The notes under the pieces were generated by a model. The model did no database searches. It was not told the origin of the DNA and saw only the letters and a program-made list of their open reading frames with translations. Position numbers and translations under genes: made by a program. Of a stretch of 64,000 nucleotides of DNA, positions 9,159 through 17,645 are shown piece by piece (position 1 is the stretch's first letter; each line of letters opens with the position of its first letter). Source of the DNA: Brachyspira alvinipulli ATCC 51933 (GTDB lineage Bacteria > Spirochaetota > Brachyspiria > Brachyspirales > Brachyspiraceae); the NCBI RefSeq assembly GCF_000518245.1, contig NZ_KI912403.1, positions 186,001 through 250,000 on the forward strand, in the 5' to 3' direction.

Positions 9159-9551
9159 TTATTCATCTTTCTTTTTTGAAGCTCTTTTCTTTTTTTTAGG
9201 CTTATCCTCTTCTTCCTCATAATCATCAATATCAGATGAAACATATTCTACTTCATTATCTTCTACTACAGTTTCCTCTTCTGTAGAATATTCAGATTCA
9301 TTATATTCAATCTCAGAATGTTTAAAAGGTGCTTCCTCATCAACTACCATATCAACACCTTCTTCATATTCATATTTAATTTTACCATCTAATATATTTT
9401 TCATAACAGTAGGTATATATTTTCCACCTCTGTATTTAGTCTCCCCTTTTAATAAAGTTCCGCCGTTTTTAGCTAATTCTATCATAGCTCTGCTTAATTC
9501 ATAACGGTTACCTCTATATTCTATAAGTTTTTCCAACGGTATTATACCCAT
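9159..9551 (-). CDS. rpoZ: RNA polymerase omega subunit (probable)
   Basis: The first 65 or so residues (IPLEKLIEYRGNRYELSRAM, then a KYIPTVMKNI segment) resemble spirochaetal omega subunits, which stabilise RNA polymerase assembly. The remaining half is a very acidic tail ending in a Lys-rich stretch (KPKKKKRASKKKDE), making the protein longer (130 residues) than typical omega. The position directly after gmk is the usual bacterial context. GGAG lies 8 bases before ATG. Divergent sequence makes this probable rather than certain. Confidence 0.78.
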   Translation of the reverse strand: MGIIPLEKLIEYRGNRYELSRAMIELAKNGGTLLKGETKYRGGKYIPTVMKNILDGKIKYEYEEGVDMVVDEEAPFKHSEIEYNESEYSTEEETVVEDNEVEYVSSDIDDYEEEEDKPKKKKRASKKKDE

Positions 9552-9574
9552 ATATTAAACTCCATTATATAATT

Positions 9575-10126
9575 TTATAATTTTGAATTTATAGCTTCTT
9601 CAAGCTCTTTATAAGCCTTTTCTATATCATCATTTTCTATAACGATATCAAATTTATCTTTGAATGATATTTCTCTTTTAGCATTCCATATTCTTGTTTT
9701 AATACTTTCTTCTGTTTCTGTACCTCTGCCTTCCAATCTCTTTTTAAGATCTTCTATTGAAGGAGGCATTATAAATATATAATTTGCTTCTATTTCTTTG
9801 CTTTTAAGATATAAAGCACCTTGAATATCTATATCAAGTATTAAAATATTATCTTCATTATCTGCTTTTTCCAACTCTTTAAATGAAGTTCCATAATAAT
9901 TATCATGAACATTAGCCCATTCTATGAAATCGCCATCCGATATCATTTGTTCAAATTTTTCTTTGTCCACGAAATAATAATCTTTACCATCAACTTCGCC
10001 TGCTCTTGGTTCTCTAGTTGTATAAGAAACACTAAATGAAGCGTTAGGATGATTAGCCATATATTTTTTTATTAGAGTAGTTTTACCTGCAGCTGAGGGA
10101 GCTGTAATAACAACAATATTGCCCAT
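9575..10126 (-). CDS. gmk: Guanylate kinase
   Basis: Converts GMP and ATP to GDP and ADP. The 183-residue protein has a P-loop at residues 9-17 (APSAAGKTT), the GMP-binding segment SYTTREPRAGEVDGKDYYFV, EWANVHDNYYGT and LDIDIQGA, and a lid segment RRLEGRGTE-like (KKRLEGRGTETEE). It is the first gene of the gmk-rpoZ-miaA operon, with a recognisable promoter at 10154-10182. Confidence 0.97.
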   Translation of the reverse strand: MGNIVVITAPSAAGKTTLIKKYMANHPNASFSVSYTTREPRAGEVDGKDYYFVDKEKFEQMISDGDFIEWANVHDNYYGTSFKELEKADNEDNILILDIDIQGALYLKSKEIEANYIFIMPPSIEDLKKRLEGRGTETEESIKTRIWNAKREISFKDKFDIVIENDDIEKAYKELEEAINSKL

Positions 10127-10153
10127 AATACACCAAATATAGAATTACGATTA

Positions 10154-10182
10154 AGTATAACATAATATAAAAAAGATTTCAA
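10154..10182 (-). promoter_or_regulatory. gmk operon promoter
   Basis: On minus, TTGAAA (10177-10182), a 17-base spacer and TATACT (10154-10159), about 28 bases before the gmk ATG. Confidence 0.65.
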
Positions 10183-10234
10183 GTTCTATTGATAAAACAA
10201 ATAAAATTTATTTCGGCATAAAACTATTATTTAA

Positions 10235-10262
10235 TTGATATTTATTTGTTTTGATGTATAAT
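10235..10262 (+). promoter_or_regulatory. gltX promoter
   Basis: TTGATA (10235-10240), a 16-base spacer and TATAAT (10257-10262), about 34 bases before the gltX ATG. It is divergent from the gmk promoter. Confidence 0.7.
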
Positions 10263-10296
10263 AGTCGAAGTTTAAAGTAACAAGGAGTAAATTTTT

Positions 10297-11742
10297 ATGT
10301 CGGATATTAGAGTTCGTTTCGCTCCATCTCCAACTGGTTTTTTACATATAGGAAACGCTAGAACTGCATTATTTAATTGGCTGTATGCCAAAGCTATAAA
10401 TGGTAAATTGATTCTAAGAATAGAAGATACTGACCAAGAAAGAAGCACTAAAGAAGCTGTTGATATGGCTATAAAATCATTAAAATGGCTTGGAATAGAT
10501 TGGGACGAAGGTCCTGAAGTAGGCGGAGATTATGGTCCGTATTTTCAATCTGAAAGACTTGATATATATAAAAAATATACTGAAAAACTTATGGAAGAAG
10601 GAAAAGCATATTATTGTTTCTGTACTTCTGAGGAATTAGAAAAAAAATCAAATATGCAAAAAACTCTTAATCAGCCTATTATATATGACGGCAAATGTAA
10701 AGATATACCATTAGAAGAAGCTAAAAGAAGAGTAGCAAACGGAGAACCTGCTAAAATCAGATTTAGAGTTCCTAAAAATCAGGTTATTACATTTGATGAT
10801 TATGTAAGAGGTATCGTAAAAACTAACAGCGATGAAATTGGAGATATTATTATAGTAAGAGAAAATGGCTTCCCTACTTATAACTATGCTGTTGTTATAG
10901 ATGATATGCTTATGAAAATTACACATGTTATCAGAGGTGAAGATCATATATCAAATACTCCTAAACAGATACTAATATATGAGGCATTAGGTTCTGAAGT
11001 ACCTAGATTTGCACATACTTCTTCAATACTTGGAAATGACAGAAAAAAACTATCAAAAAGACATGGTGCAGCAACTTTAATGGAATACAAAGATGAAGGC
11101 TTCCTTCCTCAGGCTATGAGAAACTTCCTTGCTTTACTTGGATGGACTCACCCAGAAGCTATGGAAACTATGGTTGATGATGATATGATTAAAGCTTTCA
11201 AATTGGACAGATTTTCTAAAAGCCCCGCTATTTTTGATACTGCTAAATTAAGACATTTAAATGCTTGGCATATAAAAAATACAAATTTAGATGAAATCAC
11301 AGAACTTTTCATACCATACCTTGTTAATGGAGGCTTTTTAAAAGAAAACTATACAGAAGCTGAACATGCTTGGGCTAAAAAACTTGTTTCTGTTATAAGA
11401 CATAATTGTGTAGTTTTATCCGACATTGTAAAATATGTACCTGTTTTCTTTGAGAATGATTTTGAACTTACAGATGAAATGAAAGAACTCGTAAATAAAG
11501 AAGAAAGTAAAAACTTACTTAAATTTATAAAAAATGATATAGAAAGTACTGATGAAATTACAGATGAATATATGAAAGCCCTAATCAAAAAAGCACAAAA
11601 AGAAACCGGATTAAAAGGACCTAACCTATATCATCCTATACGTTATGTATTAACAGGAAGTGCGGCAGGAAGTGAACTATCTCATATATGTGAACTTTTA
11701 GGTAAAAAAAGTGTTCTTTATAGATTATCTAAATACATTTAA
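10297..11742 (+). CDS. gltX: Glutamyl-tRNA synthetase
   Basis: Charges tRNA-Glu with glutamate. This is a 481-residue class I synthetase with the HIGH signature as HIGN at residues 17-20, the RIEDTDQERS motif, VIRGEDHISNT, and the KMSKS equivalent KKLSKRHG. The C-terminal helical anticodon-binding region is complete. AAGGAG precedes ATG. Whether it also charges tRNA-Gln cannot be told from this window. A lone receiver-domain gene follows 22 bases downstream. Confidence 0.97.
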   Translation: MSDIRVRFAPSPTGFLHIGNARTALFNWLYAKAINGKLILRIEDTDQERSTKEAVDMAIKSLKWLGIDWDEGPEVGGDYGPYFQSERLDIYKKYTEKLMEEGKAYYCFCTSEELEKKSNMQKTLNQPIIYDGKCKDIPLEEAKRRVANGEPAKIRFRVPKNQVITFDDYVRGIVKTNSDEIGDIIIVRENGFPTYNYAVVIDDMLMKITHVIRGEDHISNTPKQILIYEALGSEVPRFAHTSSILGNDRKKLSKRHGAATLMEYKDEGFLPQAMRNFLALLGWTHPEAMETMVDDDMIKAFKLDRFSKSPAIFDTAKLRHLNAWHIKNTNLDEITELFIPYLVNGGFLKENYTEAEHAWAKKLVSVIRHNCVVLSDIVKYVPVFFENDFELTDEMKELVNKEESKNLLKFIKNDIESTDEITDEYMKALIKKAQKETGLKGPNLYHPIRYVLTGSAAGSELSHICELLGKKSVLYRLSKYI

Positions 11743-11764
11743 AATAATTATATGGGGATAAAAA

Positions 11765-12151
11765 ATGGTAAATGGTAAACCTTTGATACTAGCTGTAGAT
11801 GATGAAGAGCCTATAAGGAATCTTATAACATATACTTTTGAACCTCATAATCTTGAAGTAATTACAGCAGAAAATGGTAAATCAGCAATAACTATATTAG
11901 AACACAATCCTGTTGATGTTATTATTACAGATTTATTAATGCCTTCTATGACTGGACTTGCATTAATAAGAGAAATGAAAAAGAGAAAAAGTTCAATACC
12001 TATAATCATTATAACCGCTTATGGAAATACAGAAATGGTTAAAGAGATTATCGCAGAGGGAGTATTCAGACTTATAGAAAAACCTCTTGATTTCGATGTA
12101 TTAGTGCCCATAGTTCAAGAGGCCATAGAATACAAAAATAATAAAGAATAA
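11765..12151 (+). CDS. Stand-alone response regulator (CheY-like receiver)
   Basis: This 128-residue protein is a receiver domain only. It has the acidic pocket VDDEE (residues 11-15), phospho-acceptor Asp56 in ITDLLMP, the switch Thr in IIITAYG and the conserved Lys in LIEKPLD. There is no DNA-binding output. No histidine kinase is nearby, so its partner is unknown. It starts 22 bases after gltX, probably on the same transcript, and ends before a strong terminator. Confidence 0.9.
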   Translation: MVNGKPLILAVDDEEPIRNLITYTFEPHNLEVITAENGKSAITILEHNPVDVIITDLLMPSMTGLALIREMKKRKSSIPIIIITAYGNTEMVKEIIAEGVFRLIEKPLDFDVLVPIVQEAIEYKNNKE

Positions 12152-12171
12152 TAATTATATAGATTAGTTAC

Positions 12172-12221
12172 AAAATTATAAGATTCTATTTCAATAAATT
12201 GATATAAAATCTTATAATTTT
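12172..12221 (+). terminator. Terminator after gltX and the receiver gene
   Basis: AAAATTATAAGATT (12172-12185) and AATCTTATAATTTT (12208-12221) are perfect 14-base arms around a 22-base loop, followed by a T-rich tract. The A/T stem suggests it may terminate in both directions. Confidence 0.75.
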
Positions 12222-12270
12222 TCTTTTATATACTGTGTTCAAAATATTATAATAAAATCAAAATATATTT

Positions 12271-12299
12271 TTGACAATTTATGTTATTTTTATTATAAC
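12271..12299 (+). promoter_or_regulatory. Promoter of the small acidic protein gene
   Basis: TTGACA (12271-12276), a 17-base spacer and TATAAC (12294-12299). The predicted start near 12306 leaves a short leader to ATG 12319. The long open frame starting with TTG at 12271 begins on the -35 box itself, so it is not the true start. Confidence 0.8.
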
Positions 12300-12318
12300 A
12301 AATTTATTAGGAATTGGC

Positions 12319-12675
12319 ATGAATAATAATATACCTGACATATTATATGTAGTTGATCCGGATACTATAGATGAAAAAGTATTTGATAATCCTGATGATG
12401 CCCTTCAATATCAAGGCTATATTTTTCATAAAGGTATAGATGATTATATAGATAATAATTATGATGAATATTCTGATGAAAACAGTGATGATATTTTATT
12501 GGAAGCAGGTTATGAAGCTGGATACTGTGCTCCTATATTAAAAGTAAAATTAGATCATAAAACCAAAAAAGTTAAAATATTACTGGATGATGACAATTTT
12601 GATTATGGAAATGATTATAATATTTCTTATGACAGAATAATCAAAAAATATAAAAAAACATTAAGAGAGCAGTAA
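12319..12675 (+). CDS. Small acidic hypothetical protein (118 aa)
   Basis: I do not recognise this protein. It is Asp/Glu/Tyr-rich (stretches such as DDYIDNNYDEYSDENSDD), has no signal peptide or membrane segment and ends in a short basic tail. The start at ATG 12319 is set by AGGA six bases upstream and by the consensus promoter at 12271-12299. Its last 15 bases overlap tail-to-tail with the convergent ABC ATPase gene. Charge and size would fit a binding protein or inhibitor, but nothing shows this. Confidence 0.75.
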   Translation: MNNNIPDILYVVDPDTIDEKVFDNPDDALQYQGYIFHKGIDDYIDNNYDEYSDENSDDILLEAGYEAGYCAPILKVKLDHKTKKVKILLDDDNFDYGNDYNISYDRIIKKYKKTLREQ

Positions 12676-13449
12676 TTTATCGCTTAAAGCACCTTCTTCA
12701 GTCTCAAATTTCTTGAGTAAGTCAGATATCTCTAATGATTTCTTTTCTTCACCTGCAACATCATATATTATATGTCCGTCATTCATCATTATAAGCCTGT
12801 TTCCATAATGAATAGCATCTTTAATATTATGAGTAACCATAAATGCTGTAAGCTTGTCTTCTCTAATTATTTCCTCTGTAAGGTCTAATACTCTTTTAGC
12901 TGTTTTTGGGTCAAGTGCTGCAGTGTGTTCATCTAGTAGTAAAAGTCTTGGTTTTTTAAGAGTAGCCATGAGAAGAGTTAATGCCTGTCTTTGTCCGCCT
13001 GATAAAAGCCCTACTTTTGACTGAAGCCTTGTTTCAAGTCCTAAATCAAGTCTTTTTAATTTTTCAACATATTCCTCGCGCTCTGCCTTAGTTATACCCC
13101 ATCTTAAAGTTCTTCTTTTACCTTTTCTTTTAGCAAGTGCCAAATTTTCTTCTATACCCATATTAGAAGCAGTACCAACCATAGGATCTTGGAAAACTCT
13201 GCCGAAAAGTCCAGCCCTTGCATATTCTTTCTTATCTGTAATATCTACTCCATCAACGGATATAGTACCATAATCTACTTCATAAACTCCAGCAATCAAA
13301 TTCAAAAGAGTAGATTTTCCTGCTCCGTTTCCGCCTATAACAGTTACAAAATCTCCATCATTTAATTTAAGGTTAACACCCTTAATGGCTTTTTTTTCTG
13401 TAATTGTACCTTTATTAAATGTTTTATAAACTTCTTTTAATTCCAACAT
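12661..13449 (-). CDS. ABC transporter ATP-binding protein, TrpZ-like
   Basis: This is the ATPase of an importer with the permease and lipoprotein upstream. Walker A is GGNGAGKST at residues 39-47; a LLSGGQRQAL signature, Walker B LLLLDEHTAALDP and a switch His in VTHN follow. Length (262) and the three-gene order match the TrpXYZ-type family (PF04392-linked importers), for which tryptophan or tyrosine uptake is proposed. The substrate here is inferred. GGGAGG precedes ATG. The 3' end overlaps the convergent gene by 15 bases. Confidence 0.9.
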   Translation of the reverse strand: MLELKEVYKTFNKGTITEKKAIKGVNLKLNDGDFVTVIGGNGAGKSTLLNLIAGVYEVDYGTISVDGVDITDKKEYARAGLFGRVFQDPMVGTASNMGIEENLALAKRKGKRRTLRWGITKAEREEYVEKLKRLDLGLETRLQSKVGLLSGGQRQALTLLMATLKKPRLLLLDEHTAALDPKTAKRVLDLTEEIIREDKLTAFMVTHNIKDAIHYGNRLIMMNDGHIIYDVAGEEKKSLEISDLLKKFETEEGALSDKLLLS

Positions 13450-13465
13450 AATATTCCTCCCTATA

Positions 13466-14374
13466 TTACCCTTTTCTTTTTCCGCCTACAACTCTAGTAA
13501 CCTTTCTATTTAGTACAGGCACTGAAAGAGCAATAGCAACTATTATAGCTGTAAGAAGTTTTAAATCTGTAGCTTTCAATCCTAATTGAAGAACTATAGC
13601 TATTATTATTCTGTATATTATAGAACCCATCACAACAGAAGCGAGCTTGTACCAGAATGAGAATCTGTTTCCAAATACAACCTCCCCTATTATAACAGAG
13701 GCAAGTCCTATAACTATTGTACCAGTTCCCATACCTACATCGGCATATCCCTGACTTTGAGTAACCAAAGCACCAGACAAAGCAACCAAGGCATTTGATA
13801 TCATAAGTCCTATTATTTTCATAACATTAGTATCAACACCTAATGCTCTAATCATTCTTTCATTATTTCCTGTAGCCCTTATAGCACATCCCATCTCAGT
13901 ACCAAAAAACCAATACATTATAGCTATAATAATTACAGAAAATATAAATCCTACAAGCAAATCAGATAATACTTTATTTAAAGATAAGAAATTTTGTATT
14001 ATAGTTAAAGAAGTATCCATTCCCAAAAGCGGTATATTAGGTCTGTTTCCCATAACTCTAATATTAATAGAATATAAAGCTATCATAGTAAGAATACCAG
14101 CTAATATACCAGGAATTTGCAATTTTGTATTTAAAAAACCCGTTGCAAATCCAGCTAAAGAGCCTGCTAAAAATGCAAAAAACAAGGTAATAAAAGGATT
14201 CATACCATTTGATATAAGTATAGCACTCACAGCACCGCCCAATGCAAAACTACCATCAACTGTCAAATCAGGAAAATCCAATACTTTAAATGTTATATAA
14301 ACACCAAGCGTCATTACACCCCAAATTATCCCCTGAGATGCCGCACCTTGTATTGCAAGTAAAAGCCCTTCCAT
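13466..14374 (-). CDS. ABC transporter permease, TrpY-like
   Basis: This is a 302-residue integral membrane protein with many hydrophobic segments of the branched-chain-amino-acid permease type. Typical segments include GVYITFKVLDFPDLTVDGSFALGG near the N-terminus and RALGVDTNVMKIIGL in the cytoplasmic loop that contacts the ATPase. It forms the membrane channel between the lipoprotein (upstream) and ATPase (16 bases downstream). Substrate is inferred only from the family. Confidence 0.9.
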   Translation of the reverse strand: MEGLLLAIQGAASQGIIWGVMTLGVYITFKVLDFPDLTVDGSFALGGAVSAILISNGMNPFITLFFAFLAGSLAGFATGFLNTKLQIPGILAGILTMIALYSINIRVMGNRPNIPLLGMDTSLTIIQNFLSLNKVLSDLLVGFIFSVIIIAIMYWFFGTEMGCAIRATGNNERMIRALGVDTNVMKIIGLMISNALVALSGALVTQSQGYADVGMGTGTIVIGLASVIIGEVVFGNRFSFWYKLASVVMGSIIYRIIIAIVLQLGLKATDLKLLTAIIVAIALSVPVLNRKVTRVVGGKRKG

Positions 14375-14427
14375 AAAAAATGTTCCTCTACACTATTATT
14401 TTTCTATTGTTTTTATAAAATTATTAT

Positions 14428-15393
14428 TTATTTTTGATATAATGATTCTGGTATAGTAATACCTATGCTATTAACCATATTAGTATTTACAACTAAATCA
14501 AACTTTTTTAATTTTTCTATAGGCATTTCAGCAGGTTTTTTGATACCTTTTAATATAATTACAGCCTGAGAAGCTGTTAATTTTCCAAGTTCATAATAAC
14601 TTATAGCATAAGTGGCAGTACCTCCTAACATAGTCATACCACCCTCTCCACAAACTACAGGAAGTTTAGCAGGCTCAGCAACTAATGCAACTGTAGCCAT
14701 ACCAGCTGCTATCATATTATCAGTTGGTGTATAAATAGCTTCTACTTTTCCTATCAAACTTTGAACTACCTGCTGTATTTCATTAGCACTTGTAACTGTA
14801 GCATCTATATATTTTAATCCCATAGAATCTAATTTCTTTTTAGCTATGTCCATTTGAAATACTGAATTCTGCTCACTTGAACAATATAAAAGTCCTACTG
14901 TTTTTAAGTTAGGAGTAATTTCATTTAATAATTCAATTTGAGCTTCTACCGGAGTTAAATCAGAAGTACCTGTAACATTTCCTCCAGGAACTTTATTATC
15001 AGCCACTAAACTAGCAGCTGCAGGATCAGTAACTGCTGTAACAAGTATAGGTATATCTTTTGTCATATTTGCCACAGCCTGTGCTGCTGGTGTTGCTATT
15101 GCTAATATTAAATCGCTTTTATCATTAACAAACTTTTGTCCTATAGTAACACAATTAGCTTGCTCTCCTTGAGCATTCTGATAATCTATAATAATATTTT
15201 TTCCTTCTTCATAACCAGCCTCTTTAAGACCATCAACAAAACCTTTATAAGAAGCATCCAAAGCATCATGTTCAATTAATTGTAAAATTCCTATTTTGAA
15301 TACTTTATCAGATGATTCTTTATTGGAAGTTTGGGATGAACATGAAATAAAAATTAATGGTATTATAATTAAGAAAGAATATATGTACTTCAT
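14428..15393 (-). CDS. ABC substrate-binding lipoprotein, TrpX-like
   Basis: A signal peptide with lipobox FISC-SSQT is followed by a two-lobed periplasmic-binding fold (PF04392 type): FKIGILQLIEHDALD, GFVDGLKEAGY, IATPAAQA and TAVTDPAAASLV. The family is linked to aromatic amino acid uptake, so tryptophan or tyrosine is the first guess. It is the first gene of the three-gene operon, driven by a near-consensus promoter at 15433-15460. Confidence 0.9.
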   Translation of the reverse strand: MKYIYSFLIIIPLIFISCSSQTSNKESSDKVFKIGILQLIEHDALDASYKGFVDGLKEAGYEEGKNIIIDYQNAQGEQANCVTIGQKFVNDKSDLILAIATPAAQAVANMTKDIPILVTAVTDPAAASLVADNKVPGGNVTGTSDLTPVEAQIELLNEITPNLKTVGLLYCSSEQNSVFQMDIAKKKLDSMGLKYIDATVTSANEIQQVVQSLIGKVEAIYTPTDNMIAAGMATVALVAEPAKLPVVCGEGGMTMLGGTATYAISYYELGKLTASQAVIILKGIKKPAEMPIEKLKKFDLVVNTNMVNSIGITIPESLYQK

Positions 15394-15432
15394 AAATAAA
15401 CCTCTATATTTTATTAAAAACTATATATAGTA

Positions 15433-15460
15433 ATTATACTACATAAAATAATAATGTCAA
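15433..15460 (-). promoter_or_regulatory. Promoter of the TrpXYZ-type ABC operon
   Basis: On minus, consensus TTGACA (15455-15460), a 16-base spacer and consensus TATAAT (15433-15438), about 40 bases before the lipoprotein ATG. Confidence 0.82.
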
Positions 15461-15491
15461 TTAAGATATTGAGATATCAAAATAAAATTGA

Positions 15492-16121
15492 TTATTTATT
15501 AGTTTCATCATTTGAATTTATTATAAAATCAGAAACTTCATTGGATAAATTTTCCATAAATAATATTCTTGAGTTTATAGTATTAACAAAATAGTTATAA
15601 AAAACAACGGATGGAATTGCAATAATAAGTCCTGCTGCTGTTGTAAGAAGTGCATTAGCAATACCTCCTGCTAAAGCTGTAGGCTTTCCGCTTCCAACAA
15701 CGGACATAACTGCAAAAGATTGTATCATACCTAATATAGTACCTAATAAACCTAATAAAGGAGCTACTGTAGATATTGTAGAGAGAGTTGAAATAAATCT
15801 CTCCAATTTAGGTAATTCTTTATTAGACTGGCTTTGCATAAATTCTTTAGGCATATTAGTATTCTTTAATCCAGAAATTATTATATTAGATAAAGGAGAT
15901 TTATTGGTTTCACATAATGCAATGGCTGCTTTTATCTCATTGTCTTTAACTAAAGAAATTATCTTTGGAGCCAATGAATCATCCTGTGCTTTTATTCTTG
16001 TAAAGTATATAAATCTATCAATTATTATTGTAAGTGCTAATACTGAAGATATAATTAAACCAATCCAGCAAACTGTCATAGCTGAATTAAGCAAACTATC
16101 TGAATTAAATATACTATCCAT
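15492..16121 (-). CDS. MotA/TolQ/ExbB-family proton channel protein
   Basis: This 209-residue protein has an N-terminal membrane segment (about residues 13-38) and two more in the C-terminal half. It carries the family core LERFISTLSTISTVAPLLGLLGTILGMIQSF and a following TTAAGLIIAIPS segment. Such proteins use proton flow to energise outer-membrane transport, envelope constriction or motility. The usual ExbD/TolR partner is not adjacent on either side, so the exact complex is unclear; length and motif favour ExbB/TolQ over MotA. Confidence 0.85.
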   Translation of the reverse strand: MDSIFNSDSLLNSAMTVCWIGLIISSVLALTIIIDRFIYFTRIKAQDDSLAPKIISLVKDNEIKAAIALCETNKSPLSNIIISGLKNTNMPKEFMQSQSNKELPKLERFISTLSTISTVAPLLGLLGTILGMIQSFAVMSVVGSGKPTALAGGIANALLTTAAGLIIAIPSVVFYNYFVNTINSRILFMENLSNEVSDFIINSNDETNK

Positions 16122-16555
16122 CTATAAAATGCCTCATCAAAATATAAAAGTTATTACAATTAGTTAAAACATTATAATTGTAAGAATATAAAAAATCAAT
16201 AATTATAATTTATATTTTATGAATATTTTAAAGCTCAATATGTAAAGTTAATATTTATAATAATTCTTACTAAATATTTTAGATGAAACTTTATATATTA
16301 AATTTTTATAAAAAAAACTTAAAAAAATATAATAATAATACCAATACAATTAATATTAACAAAAATAATCACAAAATCATTGACATTTTTAAAAAAATAA
16401 AATATTATTATTGTCGATAGTAAATATATTAGGATTATCATTTATGTATAATTCATTACTACATTATTTATTTATACTAGGTAATTCATTAGTTTAATTC
16501 GTATTTCAATTCAAAAACATTCTAAATATACAAATCTTTATTACGGAGTTTATAA
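16122..16555. other. Intergenic region before the arginine operon
   Basis: These 434 bases separate the divergent ExbB-like and arg genes. They contain the promoter at 16380-16408 and, after it, a 17-codon open frame at 16444-16497 with AGGA nine bases upstream. That frame has many Leu codons and no Arg codon, so it is not an obvious arginine attenuator. The stretch 16140-16370 is A/T-rich with no other clear signal. Confidence 0.6.
16380..16408 (+). promoter_or_regulatory. Promoter of the argCJBD operon
   Basis: TTGACA (16380-16385), a 17-base spacer and TATTAT (16403-16408). Predicted transcription start is near 16415, giving an untranslated leader of about 140 bases before argC, unusually long for this window. 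Confidence 0.72.
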
Positions 16556-17614
16556 ATGATAAGAGTTTCAGTTATAGGAGCAACAGGATATGCAGGAGTA
16601 GAACTAATCAGACTTCTATTATCGCATCCTAAAGTAAAATTACAAAATCTATCTTCAAAAAGTTTTGTTGGTAAAACAATAGATGAAATATATGCTAATT
16701 TAAACAAAAATTGTAATAAAACTTTAATAGATGAAAATGAAATTTTTGAAGAAACAGATGTAGTATTTGCATCTCTTCCTCATGGTTTAAGCGAAGAAAT
16801 TGCAAATAAATGTTATGAAAAAAAAATACTATTTATTGACTTGGGAGCAGATTTCAGACTTTCTAATGAAGAAGATTATAAAAATTGGTATAAAAAAGAA
16901 TACAAATATAAAAATCTTCATGAAGCTGCAATTTATTCAATACCAGAGATAATTAAATATGATAATGTATTTAATAAAAAAGATTTAAAAAATGCTAAAA
17001 TCATAGGAAACCCAGGATGTTATCCTACATCTATAGGATTGGGATTAGCCCCTGTATTAGTAAATAAAATAATAGAAAAAGATGATATAATAATTGACTC
17101 AAAATCCGGTGCTACTGGAGCAGGAAGAGAATTAACCTTAAATACTCACTTTACAGAATGTAATGAAGCATTTGCTCCATACAAAATCGCTGAGCATAGA
17201 CATACACCGGAAATAGAACAAACATTATCAAATATTTATGGAGAAAACATAAAAGTAACTTTTGTACCTCATTTACTTCCGCTTAACAGAGGCATAGTTT
17301 CAACAATATATACTAAATTAAAAGATAAAAGCACATCATTAGAAAATATACATAAACTATATAAAGAATTCTATAAAGATTCAAAATTTATACGTGTGCT
17401 TGATATTGGAAATATAGCTAATTTAAAAAATATAAAATATTCAAATTACTGTGATATATCTTTGCATATAGATGGCAGAACTGGTAAATTAATAATAGTA
17501 TCAACTATAGACAATATGGTAAAGGGAGCAGCTGGTCAGGCAATTCAAAATATGAATATAGCATTAGGGTTAGATGAAGATACTGGATTAAACATCATTC
17601 CGCCTGCATTTTAA
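16556..17614 (+). CDS. argC: N-acetyl-gamma-glutamyl-phosphate reductase
   Basis: NADPH-dependent third step of arginine synthesis, reducing N-acetylglutamyl phosphate to the semialdehyde. The 352-residue protein has the nucleotide-binding start VIGATGYAGVELIRLL and the catalytic Cys in IGNPGCYPTS (about residue 150). It also has a KSGATGAGRE loop and HRHTPEIEQ. CGGAG lies 8 bases before ATG. It is the first gene of argC-argJ-argB-argD, spaced by 24-31 bases. Confidence 0.97.
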   Translation: MIRVSVIGATGYAGVELIRLLLSHPKVKLQNLSSKSFVGKTIDEIYANLNKNCNKTLIDENEIFEETDVVFASLPHGLSEEIANKCYEKKILFIDLGADFRLSNEEDYKNWYKKEYKYKNLHEAAIYSIPEIIKYDNVFNKKDLKNAKIIGNPGCYPTSIGLGLAPVLVNKIIEKDDIIIDSKSGATGAGRELTLNTHFTECNEAFAPYKIAEHRHTPEIEQTLSNIYGENIKVTFVPHLLPLNRGIVSTIYTKLKDKSTSLENIHKLYKEFYKDSKFIRVLDIGNIANLKNIKYSNYCDISLHIDGRTGKLIIVSTIDNMVKGAAGQAIQNMNIALGLDEDTGLNIIPPAF

Positions 17615-17645
17615 TATAAAAAAAAATTTATTTGGGAGAATAAAT

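Noticed and set aside
16444-16497. Arginine leader peptide and attenuator
   Set aside because: The 17-codon frame contains no Arg codon, and I found no terminator/antiterminator pair before argC.
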